Shown here one piece after another: positions 8,619-17,499 of a stretch of 64,000 bases of DNA. The stretch comes from Frankiales bacterium. GTDB lineage: Bacteria; Actinomycetota; Actinomycetes; Mycobacteriales; SCTD01. Each line of letters opens with the position of its first letter. The stretch's first letter is position 1. Below the pieces are notes generated by a model. That model did not search any database. It was given only the letters and a program-made list of their open reading frames with translations, and had not been told where the DNA came from. The stretch spans positions 83,939 to 147,938 of the forward strand of contig JAOPVP010000042.1 in the NCBI GenBank assembly GCA_025966135.1. Direction: 5' to 3'. The position numbers were made by a program, and so were the translations under genes.

Positions 8619-8813
8619 CTACGGCAGGTCCACGGCCACGACCACGCCGTCCTGGAGGGTCAGGCAGACGCGCTGGCCGAGGCGCAGGAAGCGGAACACG
8701 CTGCCCCGCAGGCACTGCGGTGGCAGCACGACCACCGAGCCGTCGTCCAGCAGCGCCGATCCGCCTGACGCGCGGTCCCAGTCCCGGACCGTCGCCTGCA
8801 CCGTCGTCATCAC
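8619..8813 (-). CDS. Small OB-fold/cold-shock-domain-like protein
   Basis: 64 residues (ATVRDWDRASGGSALLDDGS, PPQCLRGSVFRFLRLGQRVC, DGVVVAVDLP). The pattern of a short beta strand, a 'G.a.lLDDG' turn and a late 'l.pGqrV' strand is that of the truncated cold-shock-like proteins found beside the F420 guanylyltransferase gene in many actinobacteria. The canonical RNA-binding aromatic motifs of CspA are absent, so nucleic-acid binding is not assured. It starts at GTG 8813 or ATG 8810, overlapping the fbiD stop, hence translationally coupled to it. Confidence 0.72.
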   Translation of the reverse strand: MMTTVQATVRDWDRASGGSALLDDGSVVVLPPQCLRGSVFRFLRLGQRVCLTLQDGVVVAVDLP

Positions 8814-9421
8814 AGGCCTTGGATGGCGACGGCGGTGTGCACGCCGACGCCGAGGGCGACCGCGGCGACGAGGTCCTCGGGGGTGTCCACGTCACGGCGG
8901 AGCCCCGCGCCCCCGCCGATCTCGAGCGCACCGGAGGCCAGGTGTCCCGCCCGCGACCCGGGCCCGTAGGCCGGCAGCAGCGCCGCCCCGAAGTCTGCCG
9001 CCAGCAAGGTCGTCCCCGTGCCCGCGGCGTCCGCCACGAAGCCACGGCCACCGGACGGGACCAGGGCCAGCGCCGCGGCGAGCTCCTCCGACCGCAGCGC
9101 CGGCAGGTCGGCGGACAGCGTCGCGACGCCAAGATCCGGGTGCTCGGCCCGCAACAGCTCCGCACCGTGGACGAGCGCCGGGTTCAGCCCGGCGTCGGGG
9201 TCGTCGGGGACGACCCGTGCGCCAAGGGCCGCGAGCACCCGTGCGGCCTGCTCGTCGTCGGTGACGACCAGCACCCGCGCGACGTCGACGGCGGCGAGGA
9301 CCACATCCGCGGCGAAGGCCAGGGCCAGCGCCCGTCGACGGCTGTCGCCGTACGAGGCAAGTCTGGACTTGGCCAGTGACAGGCGCTTGACGGGTACGAC
9401 CACACCCCATGACTGCGCCAC
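8810..9421 (-). CDS. fbiD: F420 biosynthesis guanylyltransferase FbiD (CofC-like)
   Basis: 203-residue nucleotidyltransferase. The N-terminus [17 protein letters not shown] matches the G-loop region of the CofC/FbiD family (VPVK.l..AKSRL). A later [15 protein letters not shown] segment carries the metal-binding Asp, and [12 protein letters not shown] is the conserved C-terminal motif. In actinobacteria FbiD activates phosphoenolpyruvate with GTP as the first step of coenzyme F420 side-chain assembly. GTG 9421 is used; GTG 9403 is an alternative. It implies an F420-using organism, although the other fbi genes are not in this window. Divergent from the acyltransferase gene. Confidence 0.87.
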   Translation of the reverse strand: MAQSWGVVVPVKRLSLAKSRLASYGDSRRRALALAFAADVVLAAVDVARVLVVTDDEQAARVLAALGARVVPDDPDAGLNPALVHGAELLRAEHPDLGVATLSADLPALRSEELAAALALVPSGGRGFVADAAGTGTTLLAADFGAALLPAYGPGSRAGHLASGALEIGGGAGLRRDVDTPEDLVAAVALGVGVHTAVAIQGL

Positions 9422-9503
9422 GACCGAGGAGTCTGGCAGGCTCCTCGACACCGGTGTCGAGGGCGGCAAGACTCGGCCGCACAAGGTCGTGGGAGGAGTA
9501 GGC

Positions 9504-10229
9504 GTGCGTCTCGGGCGGATCGGGTTCTGGTACCGCCTTGCGGTCGTGCTGCTCAAGCCCCCGTTGCTGCTGCTGACCCGGCGCCGCTGGAGCGGTTTCG
9601 ACAACGTCCCGGGTCGCGGCGGAGTCATCGTCGCGGCCAACCACATCTCCCACGTCGACCCCTTGGTGCTGGCCGACGCCATCATGTTCAGCACGAAGCG
9701 GCTCCCGAGGTACCTCGCCAAGGCCAGCCTGTTCAAGGGCAACGGCCTCGTCGGCCGGACGATGCGGGGAGCTCGCCAGATCCCCGTGCACCGCAACACC
9801 GCGGACGCCTCGCTGGCGTTGAGGGACGCCGTCGAGGCGCTCCACCGCGGCGAGCTGATCGCGATCTACCCGGAGGGCACCGTGTCCCGCGACCCAGGCA
9901 AGTGGCCGATGGTCGCGCGCACCGGGGTGGCGCGGCTCGCGCTGCTCTCCGGTGCCCCGGTCGTGCCGGTCGCGCAGTGGGGCGCCCAGCAGATCCTCGA
10001 CTCCTACCGCACCCCCGGCCTGCACCTGCTGCCCAGGCACACCATCGAGGTGGTCGCGGGCCCGCCCGTGGACCTGTCGCCCTGGCAGGGCAAGGAGCTC
10101 ACGTCCGAGGTGCTCCACGAGGCGACCGACGCCATCATGCGGGCAATCCGAGGCATGCTGGAAGAGCTGCGGGAGGAGACCGCGCCCGCGGTCGTCCACG
10201 ACCCGGAGGCCGAGAGGAGGTCCGCATGA
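9504..10229 (+). CDS. 1-acyl-sn-glycerol-3-phosphate acyltransferase (PlsC family)
   Basis: 241-residue membrane-associated acyltransferase of phospholipid synthesis. Block [10 protein letters not shown] near residue 50 has the catalytic His and Asp (HX4D type), and block III is YPEGTVSRD near 122. An N-terminal hydrophobic stretch ([13 protein letters not shown]) anchors it to the membrane. GTG 9504 follows GGGAGGA at 9491-9497. It overlaps gpsA by four bases (ATGA), joining two consecutive steps of glycerolipid synthesis: gpsA makes the glycerol 3-phosphate backbone and this enzyme acylates it. Confidence 0.92.
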   Translation: MRLGRIGFWYRLAVVLLKPPLLLLTRRRWSGFDNVPGRGGVIVAANHISHVDPLVLADAIMFSTKRLPRYLAKASLFKGNGLVGRTMRGARQIPVHRNTADASLALRDAVEALHRGELIAIYPEGTVSRDPGKWPMVARTGVARLALLSGAPVVPVAQWGAQQILDSYRTPGLHLLPRHTIEVVAGPPVDLSPWQGKELTSEVLHEATDAIMRAIRGMLEELREETAPAVVHDPEAERRSA

Positions 10230-11221
10230 CACGAGCCGCTGTGCTCGGCACGGGCTCGTGGGGAACGGCCTTCGGAAAGGTCCTTGCGGACGCAGGGTGC
10301 GACGTCGTCCTGTGGTCCAGGCGTGAGGAGCTGGCCCGGGCGGTCCGGGACACCCACGAGAACCCCGACTACCTGCCCGGCATCGCGCTGCCGGCCAACC
10401 TCACCGCCACCTCCGACGCCGCTGCGGCGGTGGACGGAGCCGAGTTCGTCGTTCTCGCCGTGCCGTCGCAGAGCCTGCGCGACAACCTCGTCACGGTCGC
10501 GGACGCGATCGGCCCGGGCAGCCTTCTCGTCAGCCTCATGAAGGGCGTCGAACTCGGCACCACCAAGCGCATGAGCGAGGTCATCTGCGAGGTCGCCGAC
10601 GTCCCCCTCGAGCGGGTCGCGGTGGTCACCGGTCCCAACCTGGCCAAGGAGATCGCGAGTGGGCAACCGGCGGCGACCGTGGTGGCTTGCACCGACCTGA
10701 GGGCTGCGGAGCGTCTGCAGGCGGCGACGCTCACGTCCTACTTCCGCCCCTACACCAACACCGACGTGGTCGGCTGCGAGCTCGGCGGTGCGGTGAAGAA
10801 CGTCATCGCCCTCGCCGTGGGGATGGCCGACGGCATGGGTTTCGGGGACAACACTAAGGCGTCCCTGATCACGCGCGGCCTGGCGGAGACCGCCCGCCTC
10901 GGTACGGCCCTGGGCGCCGACCCACTGACCTTCTCGGGTCTGGCGGGCCTCGGGGACCTCGTGGCCACCTGCATGTCACCGCTGTCCCGCAACCGCACGT
11001 TCGGCGAGAAGCTCGGGCGCGGGCAGACGATCGAGGAGATCCTGGCCCAGAAGCAGCAGACCGCCGAGGGGGTGAAGAGCTGCCGCTCGATCCTGGCGCT
11101 CGCGCAGAAGTACGACGTCGACATGCCCATCACCGAGCACGTCGTCGCGCTCTGCCACGACGGCATGACGCCGGTGGAGATGGTGAAGAGCATCATGCGG
11201 CGCGACACCAAGAGCGAGTGA
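10226..11221 (+). CDS. gpsA: Glycerol-3-phosphate dehydrogenase [NAD(P)+]
   Basis: 331 residues. The N-terminal nucleotide-binding loop is [35 protein letters not shown] and the [16 protein letters not shown] segment (catalytic lysine near 191) are family signatures. The enzyme reduces dihydroxyacetone phosphate to sn-glycerol 3-phosphate, the lipid backbone precursor. ATG 10226 overlaps the upstream stop; the downstream gene overlaps in a GTGA arrangement. Normal length. Confidence 0.97.
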   Translation: MTRAAVLGTGSWGTAFGKVLADAGCDVVLWSRREELARAVRDTHENPDYLPGIALPANLTATSDAAAAVDGAEFVVLAVPSQSLRDNLVTVADAIGPGSLLVSLMKGVELGTTKRMSEVICEVADVPLERVAVVTGPNLAKEIASGQPAATVVACTDLRAAERLQAATLTSYFRPYTNTDVVGCELGGAVKNVIALAVGMADGMGFGDNTKASLITRGLAETARLGTALGADPLTFSGLAGLGDLVATCMSPLSRNRTFGEKLGRGQTIEEILAQKQQTAEGVKSCRSILALAQKYDVDMPITEHVVALCHDGMTPVEMVKSIMRRDTKSE

Positions 11222-12417
11222 CCGCCCGTTCCGAGAAGGGGAGCTCCACCCGAGCCGTCCACGGCCCTGAGGTGCGGGAGGTGGTGCAGACCCCTCTCAC
11301 ACCGCCGGTCTACCGGACGTCGACCTTCGTGTTCGACTCGGCGCAGCAGGCCGCCGACGTGTTCGCGGGCCGCGAGCCCGGCTGGTCCTACAGCCGCACC
11401 GACAACCCGACCGCGCAGGCCTTCGCCGACGCTGTGGCGGCTCTTGAGGACCCGTCGGGGGTCGCGGTGGGTCAGCCCTTTGCCAGCGGCATGGCGGCCA
11501 TCTCCAGCACCCTCCTGGCGCTGTGTTCCAGCGGCTCGCACGTCGTGGCGCCGCGAGAGGTCTACGGCGGCACCTGGTCGCTGCTGACCCGTCAGCTCGC
11601 CCGCTTCGGGGTGGAGACCACGTTCGTCGATGCGACCGACCTGGAGGCCGTACGCGCTGCGCTGCGCCCCGAGACGACGGTGCTGTGGGCAGAGGTCCTC
11701 GCCAACCCGACCATGACCGTCGCGGACCTGCCGGGACTGTCTGTCGTGGCCCGGGACGCGGGCGTGCCGTTCGTCGTGGACGCAACCTTCGCGAGCCCGG
11801 TGGTGTGCCGCCCCCTGGAGCACGGGGCCGACCTCGTCGTGCACTCGGCGACGAAGTACCTCGGGGGGCACAGCGACGTCACTGGCGGCGTCGTGGTCGG
11901 CGCCGCGGCGTTGCTGGAGCGCGTCAGGACGGTGCGACTGGACCTCGGCGGCGCACTCGCGCCGGAGGAGGCGGCCCTGCTGACGCGTGGCCTGGCCACC
12001 CTTCCGCTTCGGATGACCCGCCAGTGCCAGACCGCGATCGTGGTGGCCGCCGCCCTGCAAACCCATCCACGGGTGGTGCGGGTCGACCACCCTGGTCTCA
12101 CCACCCACCGCGACCACGCGCTGGCCGGCCGCCTGTTCACCCCCGGCCTGTACGGCGCAGTCGTCACGGTCACCCCGGCCGGTGGGCGGGTCGCCGGCAT
12201 GGCGTTCGTGGACGGCCTGCGGCTGGTCAAGCGGGCGACCTCGCTGGGCGGCACCGTGAGCAAGGCCGTACACGTCGCCACGACCACGCACCTGCAGCTG
12301 GACGACGCCTCGCTCGCGGCGGCCGGGATCGACCCTGGCGCGGTCAGGGTCAGCATCGGGCTCGAGGACGTCGAGGACCTCGTCGCAGACCTGGTGCAGG
12401 CGCTCGACGCCTTGTAA
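11218..12417 (+). CDS. Trans-sulfuration enzyme family PLP-dependent lyase (cystathionine gamma-synthase/lyase-like)
   Basis: 399-residue fold-type I PLP enzyme. The [20 protein letters not shown] segment near residue 58 (phosphate binding), the [13 protein letters not shown] helix near 87 and the Schiff-base lysine in [15 protein letters not shown] (Lys213) place it in the Cys/Met metabolism PLP family. Members interconvert cystathionine, homocysteine, cysteine and methionine derivatives, and the reaction cannot be fixed from sequence alone. GTG 11218 overlaps the gpsA stop, so it is the last gene of a three-gene unit. The long leader of the chemoreceptor gene follows. Confidence 0.9.
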   Translation: MTARSEKGSSTRAVHGPEVREVVQTPLTPPVYRTSTFVFDSAQQAADVFAGREPGWSYSRTDNPTAQAFADAVAALEDPSGVAVGQPFASGMAAISSTLLALCSSGSHVVAPREVYGGTWSLLTRQLARFGVETTFVDATDLEAVRAALRPETTVLWAEVLANPTMTVADLPGLSVVARDAGVPFVVDATFASPVVCRPLEHGADLVVHSATKYLGGHSDVTGGVVVGAAALLERVRTVRLDLGGALAPEEAALLTRGLATLPLRMTRQCQTAIVVAAALQTHPRVVRVDHPGLTTHRDHALAGRLFTPGLYGAVVTVTPAGGRVAGMAFVDGLRLVKRATSLGGTVSKAVHVATTTHLQLDDASLAAAGIDPGAVRVSIGLEDVEDLVADLVQALDAL

Positions 12418-12467
12418 AGGCGTGGCGATCCACTCGTCCCGCTATTCCCGCTTTGGTGATACCCGAT

Positions 12468-12500
12468 CGGCTGGAAGGCTCGCATTTCGAGGGCCAGCCG
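12468..12500 (+). other. Two-part stem-loop upstream of the chemoreceptor promoter
   Basis: CGGCTGG (12468-12474) pairs with CCAGCCG (12494-12500); inside it CTCG pairs with CGAG around a CATTT loop, with an AAGG/GG internal loop. It lies 51 bases after the PLP-enzyme stop and directly abuts the -35 element of the downstream promoter. It could end the upstream transcript or be a protein/RNA regulatory element. Confidence 0.5.
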
Positions 12501-12526
12501 CTCAACACCGATGCAGCGGGGCCGAT
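12501..12526 (+). promoter_or_regulatory. Sigma28 (FliA/WhiG)-type promoter for the chemoreceptor gene
   Basis: CTCA at 12501-12504 and GCCGAT at 12521-12526, separated by 16 bases, match the bipartite pattern of flagellar/WhiG-class sigma promoters (TAAA or, in actinobacteria, CTCA at -35 and GCCGAT at -10). Transcription would start near 12533, giving a leader of about 30 bases with CTGGAG ahead of ATG 12564. Confidence 0.6.
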
Positions 12527-12563
12527 GTGCTGAGGTCCCTCGAGATCTGCCCTGGAGCAAAGC

Positions 12564-14138
12564 ATGCGTTTGAACACGATCGGTCAGCGACTCACGGCGG
12601 GATTCGCTGCCGCACTGCTGCTGCTCGTCGGCATCGGAGCCATCGCCTACCGGAATGTCGGCGCGATCGACGACAACCAGAAGAAGGTCACCCACACGTA
12701 TCAGGTGCTGGAGGGGCTGACCACGATCTTGTCGACGTTGAAGGACGCTGAGACCGGCCAGCGGGGCTACCTGATCACCGGCACGGAGGACTACCTGTCC
12801 CCGTTCACCGCAGCAAGGCAGCAGATCGTTCCTGCCATTGACGCGGTCGCGACCCTGACCAAGGACAACCCAAGTCAGCAGCAGCGCATTGCCACCCTCC
12901 GCCCACTGGTCACCTCGAAGTTCGCCGAGATGCAGGACACGATCACCCTCCGTCGGTCCGTTGGCTTCGCCGCGGCCCAACGCGTGGTGCTGCAGAACAA
13001 GGGCAAGGCTGTGATGGATCAGATCCGGGGTGTCGTACAGAGCATGGACAACGCGGAGCGCTCCCTGCTGGGCACTCGCGCCAAGAACACCGAGTCGACC
13101 GTGAGCAGCACGCGTTCAACGGTGCTGTTCGGATCGCTGTTCGCCCTGCTGCTGCTTGGCGTGATCGCCTGGGCGATCACGCGCAGCGTCACCCGTCCGG
13201 TCAAGACTCTTACCCTGCGGTTGCAGGAGATGGCCGACGGTGACGGGGACCTGACCCAGCGGGTCGACGAGAACCGGCGCGACGAGTTCGGCCCGCTGGG
13301 CGCGAACTTCAACCGGTTCGTCGACAAGATCGCCGGCACGATCCGTTCGATCATGGAGAACTCGACGGTGTTGTCCGCCTCGGCCCAGGAGCTGAGCGCG
13401 GTCAACGACCAGATCGCCCAGAACGCCGGTCAGGCCAGTGAACAGGCCGGCAGCGCCGCGGCCGCGGCCGACCAGGTCTCCCGCAACGTGGAGACGGTGT
13501 CCGCGAGCAGCGAGGAGATGCGCGCCTCGATCAGGGAGATCGCTCGGAGCGCCACCGAAGCTGCCGAGGTCTCCCAGGAGGCGGTCAAGCGGGCGCAGGA
13601 CACCGCGGAGATCATGACCAAGCTCGGGGAGTCCAGCGCGGAGATCGGCGACATCATCAAGCTGATCACCTCGATCGCCGACCAGACCAACCTGCTGGCA
13701 CTCAACGCGACCATCGAGGCCGCCCGCGCAGGGGAGGCCGGCAAGGGGTTCGCTGTGGTGGCCTCAGAGGTCAAGGACTTGGCGCAGGCGACCTCCCGAG
13801 CCAGCGAGAACATCTCCACCCGAGTTCAGGCCGTGCAGCAGGAAACCCAAGGCGCCATTGATGCGATCAACCAGATCACGTCGGTCGTCGAGCAGGTGAG
13901 CCACCACTCGGGGGTCATCGCGTCGGCGGTGGAAGAGCAGAACGCGACCACGAGCGAGATCGCCCGCAACGTGTCCGAGGCCTCGAACGGGTCCAGCGAC
14001 ATCGCTCGCAACATCGCCGGCCTAGCTGAGACGGCCGTGCAGACCAGCAGCGGCGTCGGTGACTCCCAGCGCGCGGCCGATGAGCTGGCCCGCATGTCCA
14101 GCGTCCTTCAGGAACTGGTGAACCAGTTCACGGTCTGA
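12564..14138 (+). CDS. Methyl-accepting chemotaxis protein with CHASE3 sensor domain
   Basis: 524-residue transmembrane chemoreceptor. Order: TM1 (about 10-30), extracytoplasmic CHASE3 four-helix sensor (about 35-175; [19 protein letters not shown] is the CHASE3 signature), TM2 (about 187-208), HAMP (210-262) and a long methyl-accepting signalling coiled coil. The hairpin tip [19 protein letters not shown] near 374, which contacts CheA/CheW, is intact. No C-terminal CheR-docking pentapeptide is present. It stands alone, with a sigma28-like promoter upstream and a convergent gene abutting its stop. Its ligand is unknown; the cognate che and flagellar genes are not in this window. Confidence 0.95.
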   Translation: MRLNTIGQRLTAGFAAALLLLVGIGAIAYRNVGAIDDNQKKVTHTYQVLEGLTTILSTLKDAETGQRGYLITGTEDYLSPFTAARQQIVPAIDAVATLTKDNPSQQQRIATLRPLVTSKFAEMQDTITLRRSVGFAAAQRVVLQNKGKAVMDQIRGVVQSMDNAERSLLGTRAKNTESTVSSTRSTVLFGSLFALLLLGVIAWAITRSVTRPVKTLTLRLQEMADGDGDLTQRVDENRRDEFGPLGANFNRFVDKIAGTIRSIMENSTVLSASAQELSAVNDQIAQNAGQASEQAGSAAAAADQVSRNVETVSASSEEMRASIREIARSATEAAEVSQEAVKRAQDTAEIMTKLGESSAEIGDIIKLITSIADQTNLLALNATIEAARAGEAGKGFAVVASEVKDLAQATSRASENISTRVQAVQQETQGAIDAINQITSVVEQVSHHSGVIASAVEEQNATTSEIARNVSEASNGSSDIARNIAGLAETAVQTSSGVGDSQRAADELARMSSVLQELVNQFTV

Positions 14139-14594
14139 TCAGCGGAGGTTGGCCTTGACCGCGGCAGCCAGGCCGCCGATGAGCTCGGCCTGGCTGCTGT
14201 AGGCATCGGGTACCTCGACGACCACGTTGACCTTGCGCCCCAGCGTGGTCCACAGGCGTGAGGCGCCGTTGTCGTGCATGGCCCACTGGACGCCGTTGAA
14301 GGTGTACGGGTCGTCCAGCGGGCTCCCTGCCCGGACGCCGCAGCGCAACGTGATGGGCGGGGTGCCCCAGGCAGCCGTGGTGTCGGAGAGGGGCGCTGCG
14401 GGGCGCAGGGTCGTGCCGCCCGCCACCTGCTTGGGGAGGTCGAGCTTGAGGTTGCGGCAGGTCAGGAGCGTCGCCGGGGACACGCCGTTCACGGCGGGCA
14501 CGGAGACGTCGTGCACAGAGGTGGTCGGCTTGGCGCTGCAGGCGGCTGCCAGCAGGGCGACCAGCGCGAGAGCTACAGGTGTACGACGGGACAC
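14139..14594 (-). CDS. DUF3515 family putative lipoprotein
   Basis: 151 residues with a lipoprotein signal: positive start, hydrophobic core VALALVALLAAACS with a lipobox cysteine near residue 19. The mature part contains CRNLKLDLPKQVAG and ITLRCGVRAG, with two cysteines that could pair, typical of actinobacterial DUF3515. Function is unknown. The gene lies beside the Lrp-type sensor and thiL, its usual neighbours in actinobacteria. GTG 14594 overlaps the end of the upstream Lrp-type gene by 22 bases. Its stop directly abuts the chemoreceptor stop (tail to tail), with no visible terminator. Confidence 0.85.
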   Translation of the reverse strand: MSRRTPVALALVALLAAACSAKPTTSVHDVSVPAVNGVSPATLLTCRNLKLDLPKQVAGGTTLRPAAPLSDTTAAWGTPPITLRCGVRAGSPLDDPYTFNGVQWAMHDNGASRLWTTLGRKVNVVVEVPDAYSSQAELIGGLAAAVKANLR

Positions 14595-14806
14595 GTGAGG
14601 GTGCGCGTGATGCCGTCGACGCCCTGGATGCGGGCCACGACCAGCTTGCCGAGCTCGTCAACATTGCGTGCCTCGGCGCGCACGATCACGTCGTAGGGGC
14701 CCGTGACGTCCTCGGCGTTCGCGACCCCATCGAGCTTGCTGATCGCCTCGGCCACCGAAGCAGCCTTGCCGACCTCGGTCTGGATGAGGATGTAGGCCTG
14801 GACCAC
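14573..14806 (-). CDS. Lrp/AsnC ligand-binding (RAM/ACT-like) domain protein without DNA-binding domain
   Basis: 77 residues comprising only the Lrp/AsnC effector domain: MVQAYILIQTEVGKAASVAE, then GPYDVIVRAEARNVDELGKL, then IQGVDGITRTLTCPVV. No helix-turn-helix is present, so on its own it cannot bind DNA; stand-alone domains of this sort bind amino acids and may associate with full-length Lrp proteins. GTG 14806 follows AAAGAGGTG. It is divergent from thiL with 33 bases between starts, so the two promoters must overlap. Confidence 0.9.
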   Translation of the reverse strand: MVQAYILIQTEVGKAASVAEAISKLDGVANAEDVTGPYDVIVRAEARNVDELGKLVVARIQGVDGITRTLTCPVVHL

Positions 14807-14839
14807 GGCGGCGCACCTCTTTCTGAAAGGCTGAGGGAC

Positions 14840-15736
14840 GTGTCGGAACCTACCGCACGGGACGTCGGCGAGTTCGGGCTCATTGCTGCCGTGACTGCCC
14901 GACTGCCGCTGTCCGACGCCGTGCTGCTCGGACCTGGCGACGACGCCGCAGTCATCGCTGTCCCCGATGGCAGGGTCGTCGCCACCACCGATGTGCTCGT
15001 CGAGGGGGTTCACTTCCGACGCGACTGGTCCAGCGCGTACGACGTGGGTCGCAAGGCCGCGGCCGCCAACCTCGCCGACGTCGCCGCCATGGGTGGTACG
15101 GCGACCGCCTTGCTGGTCGGCCTGGCCTCGCCGCCCGACCTGCCGCTGCGGTGGGCGGTGGAGCTGGCGGACGGCCTGCGCGACGAGGCTGCGGTGGTCG
15201 GGGCGGTGGTCGTCGGCGGTGACACGGTCACTGCCGACCAGGTCGTCGTCTCGGTGACGGCGCTGGGCACGCTCGTCGGTGCGCCCGTGACCCGCTCCGG
15301 CGCGTGCGTCGGTGACTCCGTCGTGGTCGCTGGTCGCCTCGGCTGGTCTGCGGCGGGGTTGCGGCTCCTGCAGCAGGGGGTCATCGACGGTGACGTGGTC
15401 GACGCGCACCGCCACCCGACTCCGCCGTACACGGTCGGACCGGCCCTGGCGCGGGCGGGAGCGACGGCGATGTGCGACGTGAGCGATGGGCTGGTGGCCG
15501 ATCTCGGCCACATCGCCCGAGCCAGCGGCGTCGGCATCGAGCTCCAGGCCTCAGCTCTTGCCGACCCGGCGGTCTCTCTGAACGACGTGCTGACCGGTGG
15601 GGAGGACCACGCTCTCGTCGCGACGCTGCGGGGACCGGCCCCGGACGGCTGCCGGGTCGTGGGCCGGGTCGTCGAGGGCTCCGGCGTCCGGGTCGACGGC
15701 CAGGTCGTCGCGGGCGGCTGGGAGCACTTCGCGTGA
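14840..15736 (+). CDS. thiL: Thiamine-monophosphate kinase
   Basis: 298-residue ATP-dependent kinase making thiamine diphosphate from thiamine monophosphate. Features are the N-terminal GEFGLIAAVTARLP, the metal/ATP motif LLGPGDDAAVI, DVLVEGVHFRRDW, AANLADVAAMGG and the late CDVSDGLVADLGHIA with LTGGEDHALVAT. GTG 14840 is used. Its stop overlaps the thiD start (GTGA), coupling two thiamine genes. No TPP riboswitch fits in the 33-base gap upstream. Confidence 0.96.
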   Translation: MSEPTARDVGEFGLIAAVTARLPLSDAVLLGPGDDAAVIAVPDGRVVATTDVLVEGVHFRRDWSSAYDVGRKAAAANLADVAAMGGTATALLVGLASPPDLPLRWAVELADGLRDEAAVVGAVVVGGDTVTADQVVVSVTALGTLVGAPVTRSGACVGDSVVVAGRLGWSAAGLRLLQQGVIDGDVVDAHRHPTPPYTVGPALARAGATAMCDVSDGLVADLGHIARASGVGIELQASALADPAVSLNDVLTGGEDHALVATLRGPAPDGCRVVGRVVEGSGVRVDGQVVAGGWEHFA

Positions 15737-16494
15737 AGCGCGTGCTCGTCATCGGCGGTTCCGACTCCGGCGGTGGCGCCGGCATCCAGGCGGACCTCAA
15801 GACGCTGCAGGCCCTCGGGGTGCACGGCTGCACGGTCTTGACAGCCGTCACGGCGCAGAGCAGCACTGCGGTGCTCGACATCCACGACGTCCCCAGTGCC
15901 TCAGTGCGCGCCCAGCTCGCGGCCGTGCTCGACGACATCGGTGCGGACGTCGTGAAGACCGGCATGCTCGCCTCAGCCGAGGCGGTGGCCGTGGTCGCGG
16001 AAGCCGTCGGCGACCTCCCGCTCGTCGTCGACCCGGTCGGGATCTCGAGCACCGGCCGGTCCCTGTTGAACGCCGAAGGCCTGGCGTTGCTGCGTTCTGC
16101 CCTGCTCCCGCTGGCCACCGTCGTCACGCCCAACCTCGCCGAAGTCGAAGCGCTCACCGGCGTCGTGGTTCACGACGAGGGTGACTTGCTGAGCGCGGCA
16201 CAGGCCGTTCACGCCCTCGGCCCGCGGTGGGTCCTCGTCAAGGGCGGCCACCTCCCCGGCCGACCCGTCGACCTCCTGTACGACGGCTCTGTCGCCACCG
16301 CGCTCGAGGGCCCGCGAGTCGACACCCCGCACACCCACGGCACCGGCTGCACGCTGGCTTCTGCACTTGCTGCCCAGCTGGCTCTCGGTCACGACGTGCC
16401 CGAGGCTGCCGCGAAGGCGAAGGACTTCGTGACTCAGGCGATCATGAACGGATACCCGCTCGGCAAGGGGCCTGGTCCCGTCCGGCAGGCGTAG
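15733..16494 (+). CDS. thiD: Hydroxymethylpyrimidine/phosphomethylpyrimidine kinase
   Basis: 253-residue ribokinase-fold enzyme that phosphorylates HMP and HMP-phosphate for thiamine synthesis. Characteristic stretches are the N-terminal VIGGSDSGGGAGIQADLKTL, TAVTAQSSTAV and the anion-hole motif TPHTHGTGCTLASALAAQLA near 198, which contains the catalytic cysteine region. GTG 15733 overlaps thiL. Complete and of ordinary length. Confidence 0.96.
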   Translation: MKRVLVIGGSDSGGGAGIQADLKTLQALGVHGCTVLTAVTAQSSTAVLDIHDVPSASVRAQLAAVLDDIGADVVKTGMLASAEAVAVVAEAVGDLPLVVDPVGISSTGRSLLNAEGLALLRSALLPLATVVTPNLAEVEALTGVVVHDEGDLLSAAQAVHALGPRWVLVKGGHLPGRPVDLLYDGSVATALEGPRVDTPHTHGTGCTLASALAAQLALGHDVPEAAAKAKDFVTQAIMNGYPLGKGPGPVRQA

Positions 16495-16498
16495 CGTC

Positions 16499-17275
16499 GT
16501 GGACATGACCTACGAGAATGTTGTGGTCACCCGTGACGGCGACCACGCGACGATCACGATGAACCGGCCGCAGCAGCGCAACGCGCTCTCGCTGGAGCAC
16601 CTCCAGGAGCTCACGAAGGCCTTCGAGGAGGTGGCGAGCACCGATGCCACCGGCATCGTGATCGCGGGCAACGGCCCGGTGTTCTCGGCCGGCCACGACT
16701 TCCGCGACGTGGGCGGCAAGGACCTGCACGAGGCTCGGTTCCTGCTGCAGACCTGCGCCGACCTCATGAACCTGATCCAGCGGGTGCCGCAGGTCGTGAT
16801 CGCGAAGGTGCACGGTCTCGCCACCGCGGCCGGCGCCCAGCTGGTCGCGACCTGCGACCTCGCCGTGGCCGCGGACAGCGCCGGGTTCGCCGCCCCTGGC
16901 GGCAAGGGCGGCTGGTTCTGCCACACCCCGATGGTGGCGATCGCACGCGACATCGGCCGCAAGCGGGCCATGGAGATGGCCCTCACCGGCGACGTCGTCG
17001 GCGCACAGACCGCTCTGGAGTGGGGTCTGGTCAACCGGGTCGTCCCGGTCGAGGTCCTCGATGCGGCCACCGCGGAGCTGCTGACGGCGGCCACCCGAGG
17101 GAGCCGGCACAGCAAGGCCACGGGCAAGGCCGCGCTCTACGACCAGCTCTCGATGGGCCAGGTGGACGCCTACACGTACGCGGTCGAGGTCATGGCGCAG
17201 AGCAGTCAGACTCCCGACGCCCAGGAGGGCATCGCGGCGTTCCTCGCCAAGCGTCCGCCGGTCTGGCGGTCCTAG
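16499..17275 (+). CDS. Crotonase (enoyl-CoA hydratase/isomerase) superfamily protein, probably not a classical hydratase
   Basis: 258 residues from GTG 16499 (ATG 16505 also possible). The crotonase fold is clear: VFSAGHDFRDV (first oxyanion-hole region), HGLATAAGAQLVATCDLAVA (second), and RKRAMEMALTG with the second catalytic glutamate. The position of the first catalytic glutamate, normally in a PEI-type motif after the CDLAVA strand, reads AAPGGKGGWFCHTP and has no Glu. This resembles the ECHDC3-like branch, whose activity is uncertain. The gene starts four bases after thiD and overlaps the convergent small gene by four bases. Confidence 0.88.
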   Translation: MDMTYENVVVTRDGDHATITMNRPQQRNALSLEHLQELTKAFEEVASTDATGIVIAGNGPVFSAGHDFRDVGGKDLHEARFLLQTCADLMNLIQRVPQVVIAKVHGLATAAGAQLVATCDLAVAADSAGFAAPGGKGGWFCHTPMVAIARDIGRKRAMEMALTGDVVGAQTALEWGLVNRVVPVEVLDAATAELLTAATRGSRHSKATGKAALYDQLSMGQVDAYTYAVEVMAQSSQTPDAQEGIAAFLAKRPPVWRS

Positions 17276-17451
17276 CTGCCTTCCTCCCAGGCGCGGTCCT
17301 CCGCGTCGAGCCGCTCGTTGCGTTCGTGGACCGACTCGAGCGCCCGTTCGGCCGCCTCTCGGGTCGGGTAAGGGCCGAGGCGGACCTCCGCGCGGCAACC
17401 GTGCTGCTCGTCCTCGACAGCCTCGTGGTCGGTACACCAGAAGTAGGCCAT
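17272..17451 (-). CDS. Small conserved actinobacterial protein (SPOR-like annotation)
   Basis: 59 residues, from ATG 17451 to the TAG at 17272. It reads MAYFWCTDHEAVEDEQHGC, then RAEVRLGPYPTREAAERALE and a charged C-terminal helix ending WEEGS. The pattern 'MAYf.C..H..VE....C...drlGPy.treeAerAL..v.erNe' is shared by short actinobacterial proteins that databases often label SPOR-domain. Two cysteines and a histidine near the N-terminus could bind metal. It overlaps the crotonase stop by four bases, tail to tail, and is divergent from the carbonic anhydrase gene. Role unknown. Confidence 0.8.
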   Translation of the reverse strand: MAYFWCTDHEAVEDEQHGCRAEVRLGPYPTREAAERALESVHERNERLDAEDRAWEEGS

Positions 17452-17499
17452 GTCCTGAGCGTGCCACGATCAGCTCCAGTCGAACCCTGGAGGAGCAAC

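Noticed and set aside
12418..12563. Leader of the chemoreceptor gene considered as a cyclic-di-GMP riboswitch
   Set aside because: A stem-loop is present, but the conserved GEMM-type tetraloop/receptor and core sequences are not.
14807..14839. TPP riboswitch before thiL
   Set aside because: Only 33 bases are available and no THI-box core is visible.
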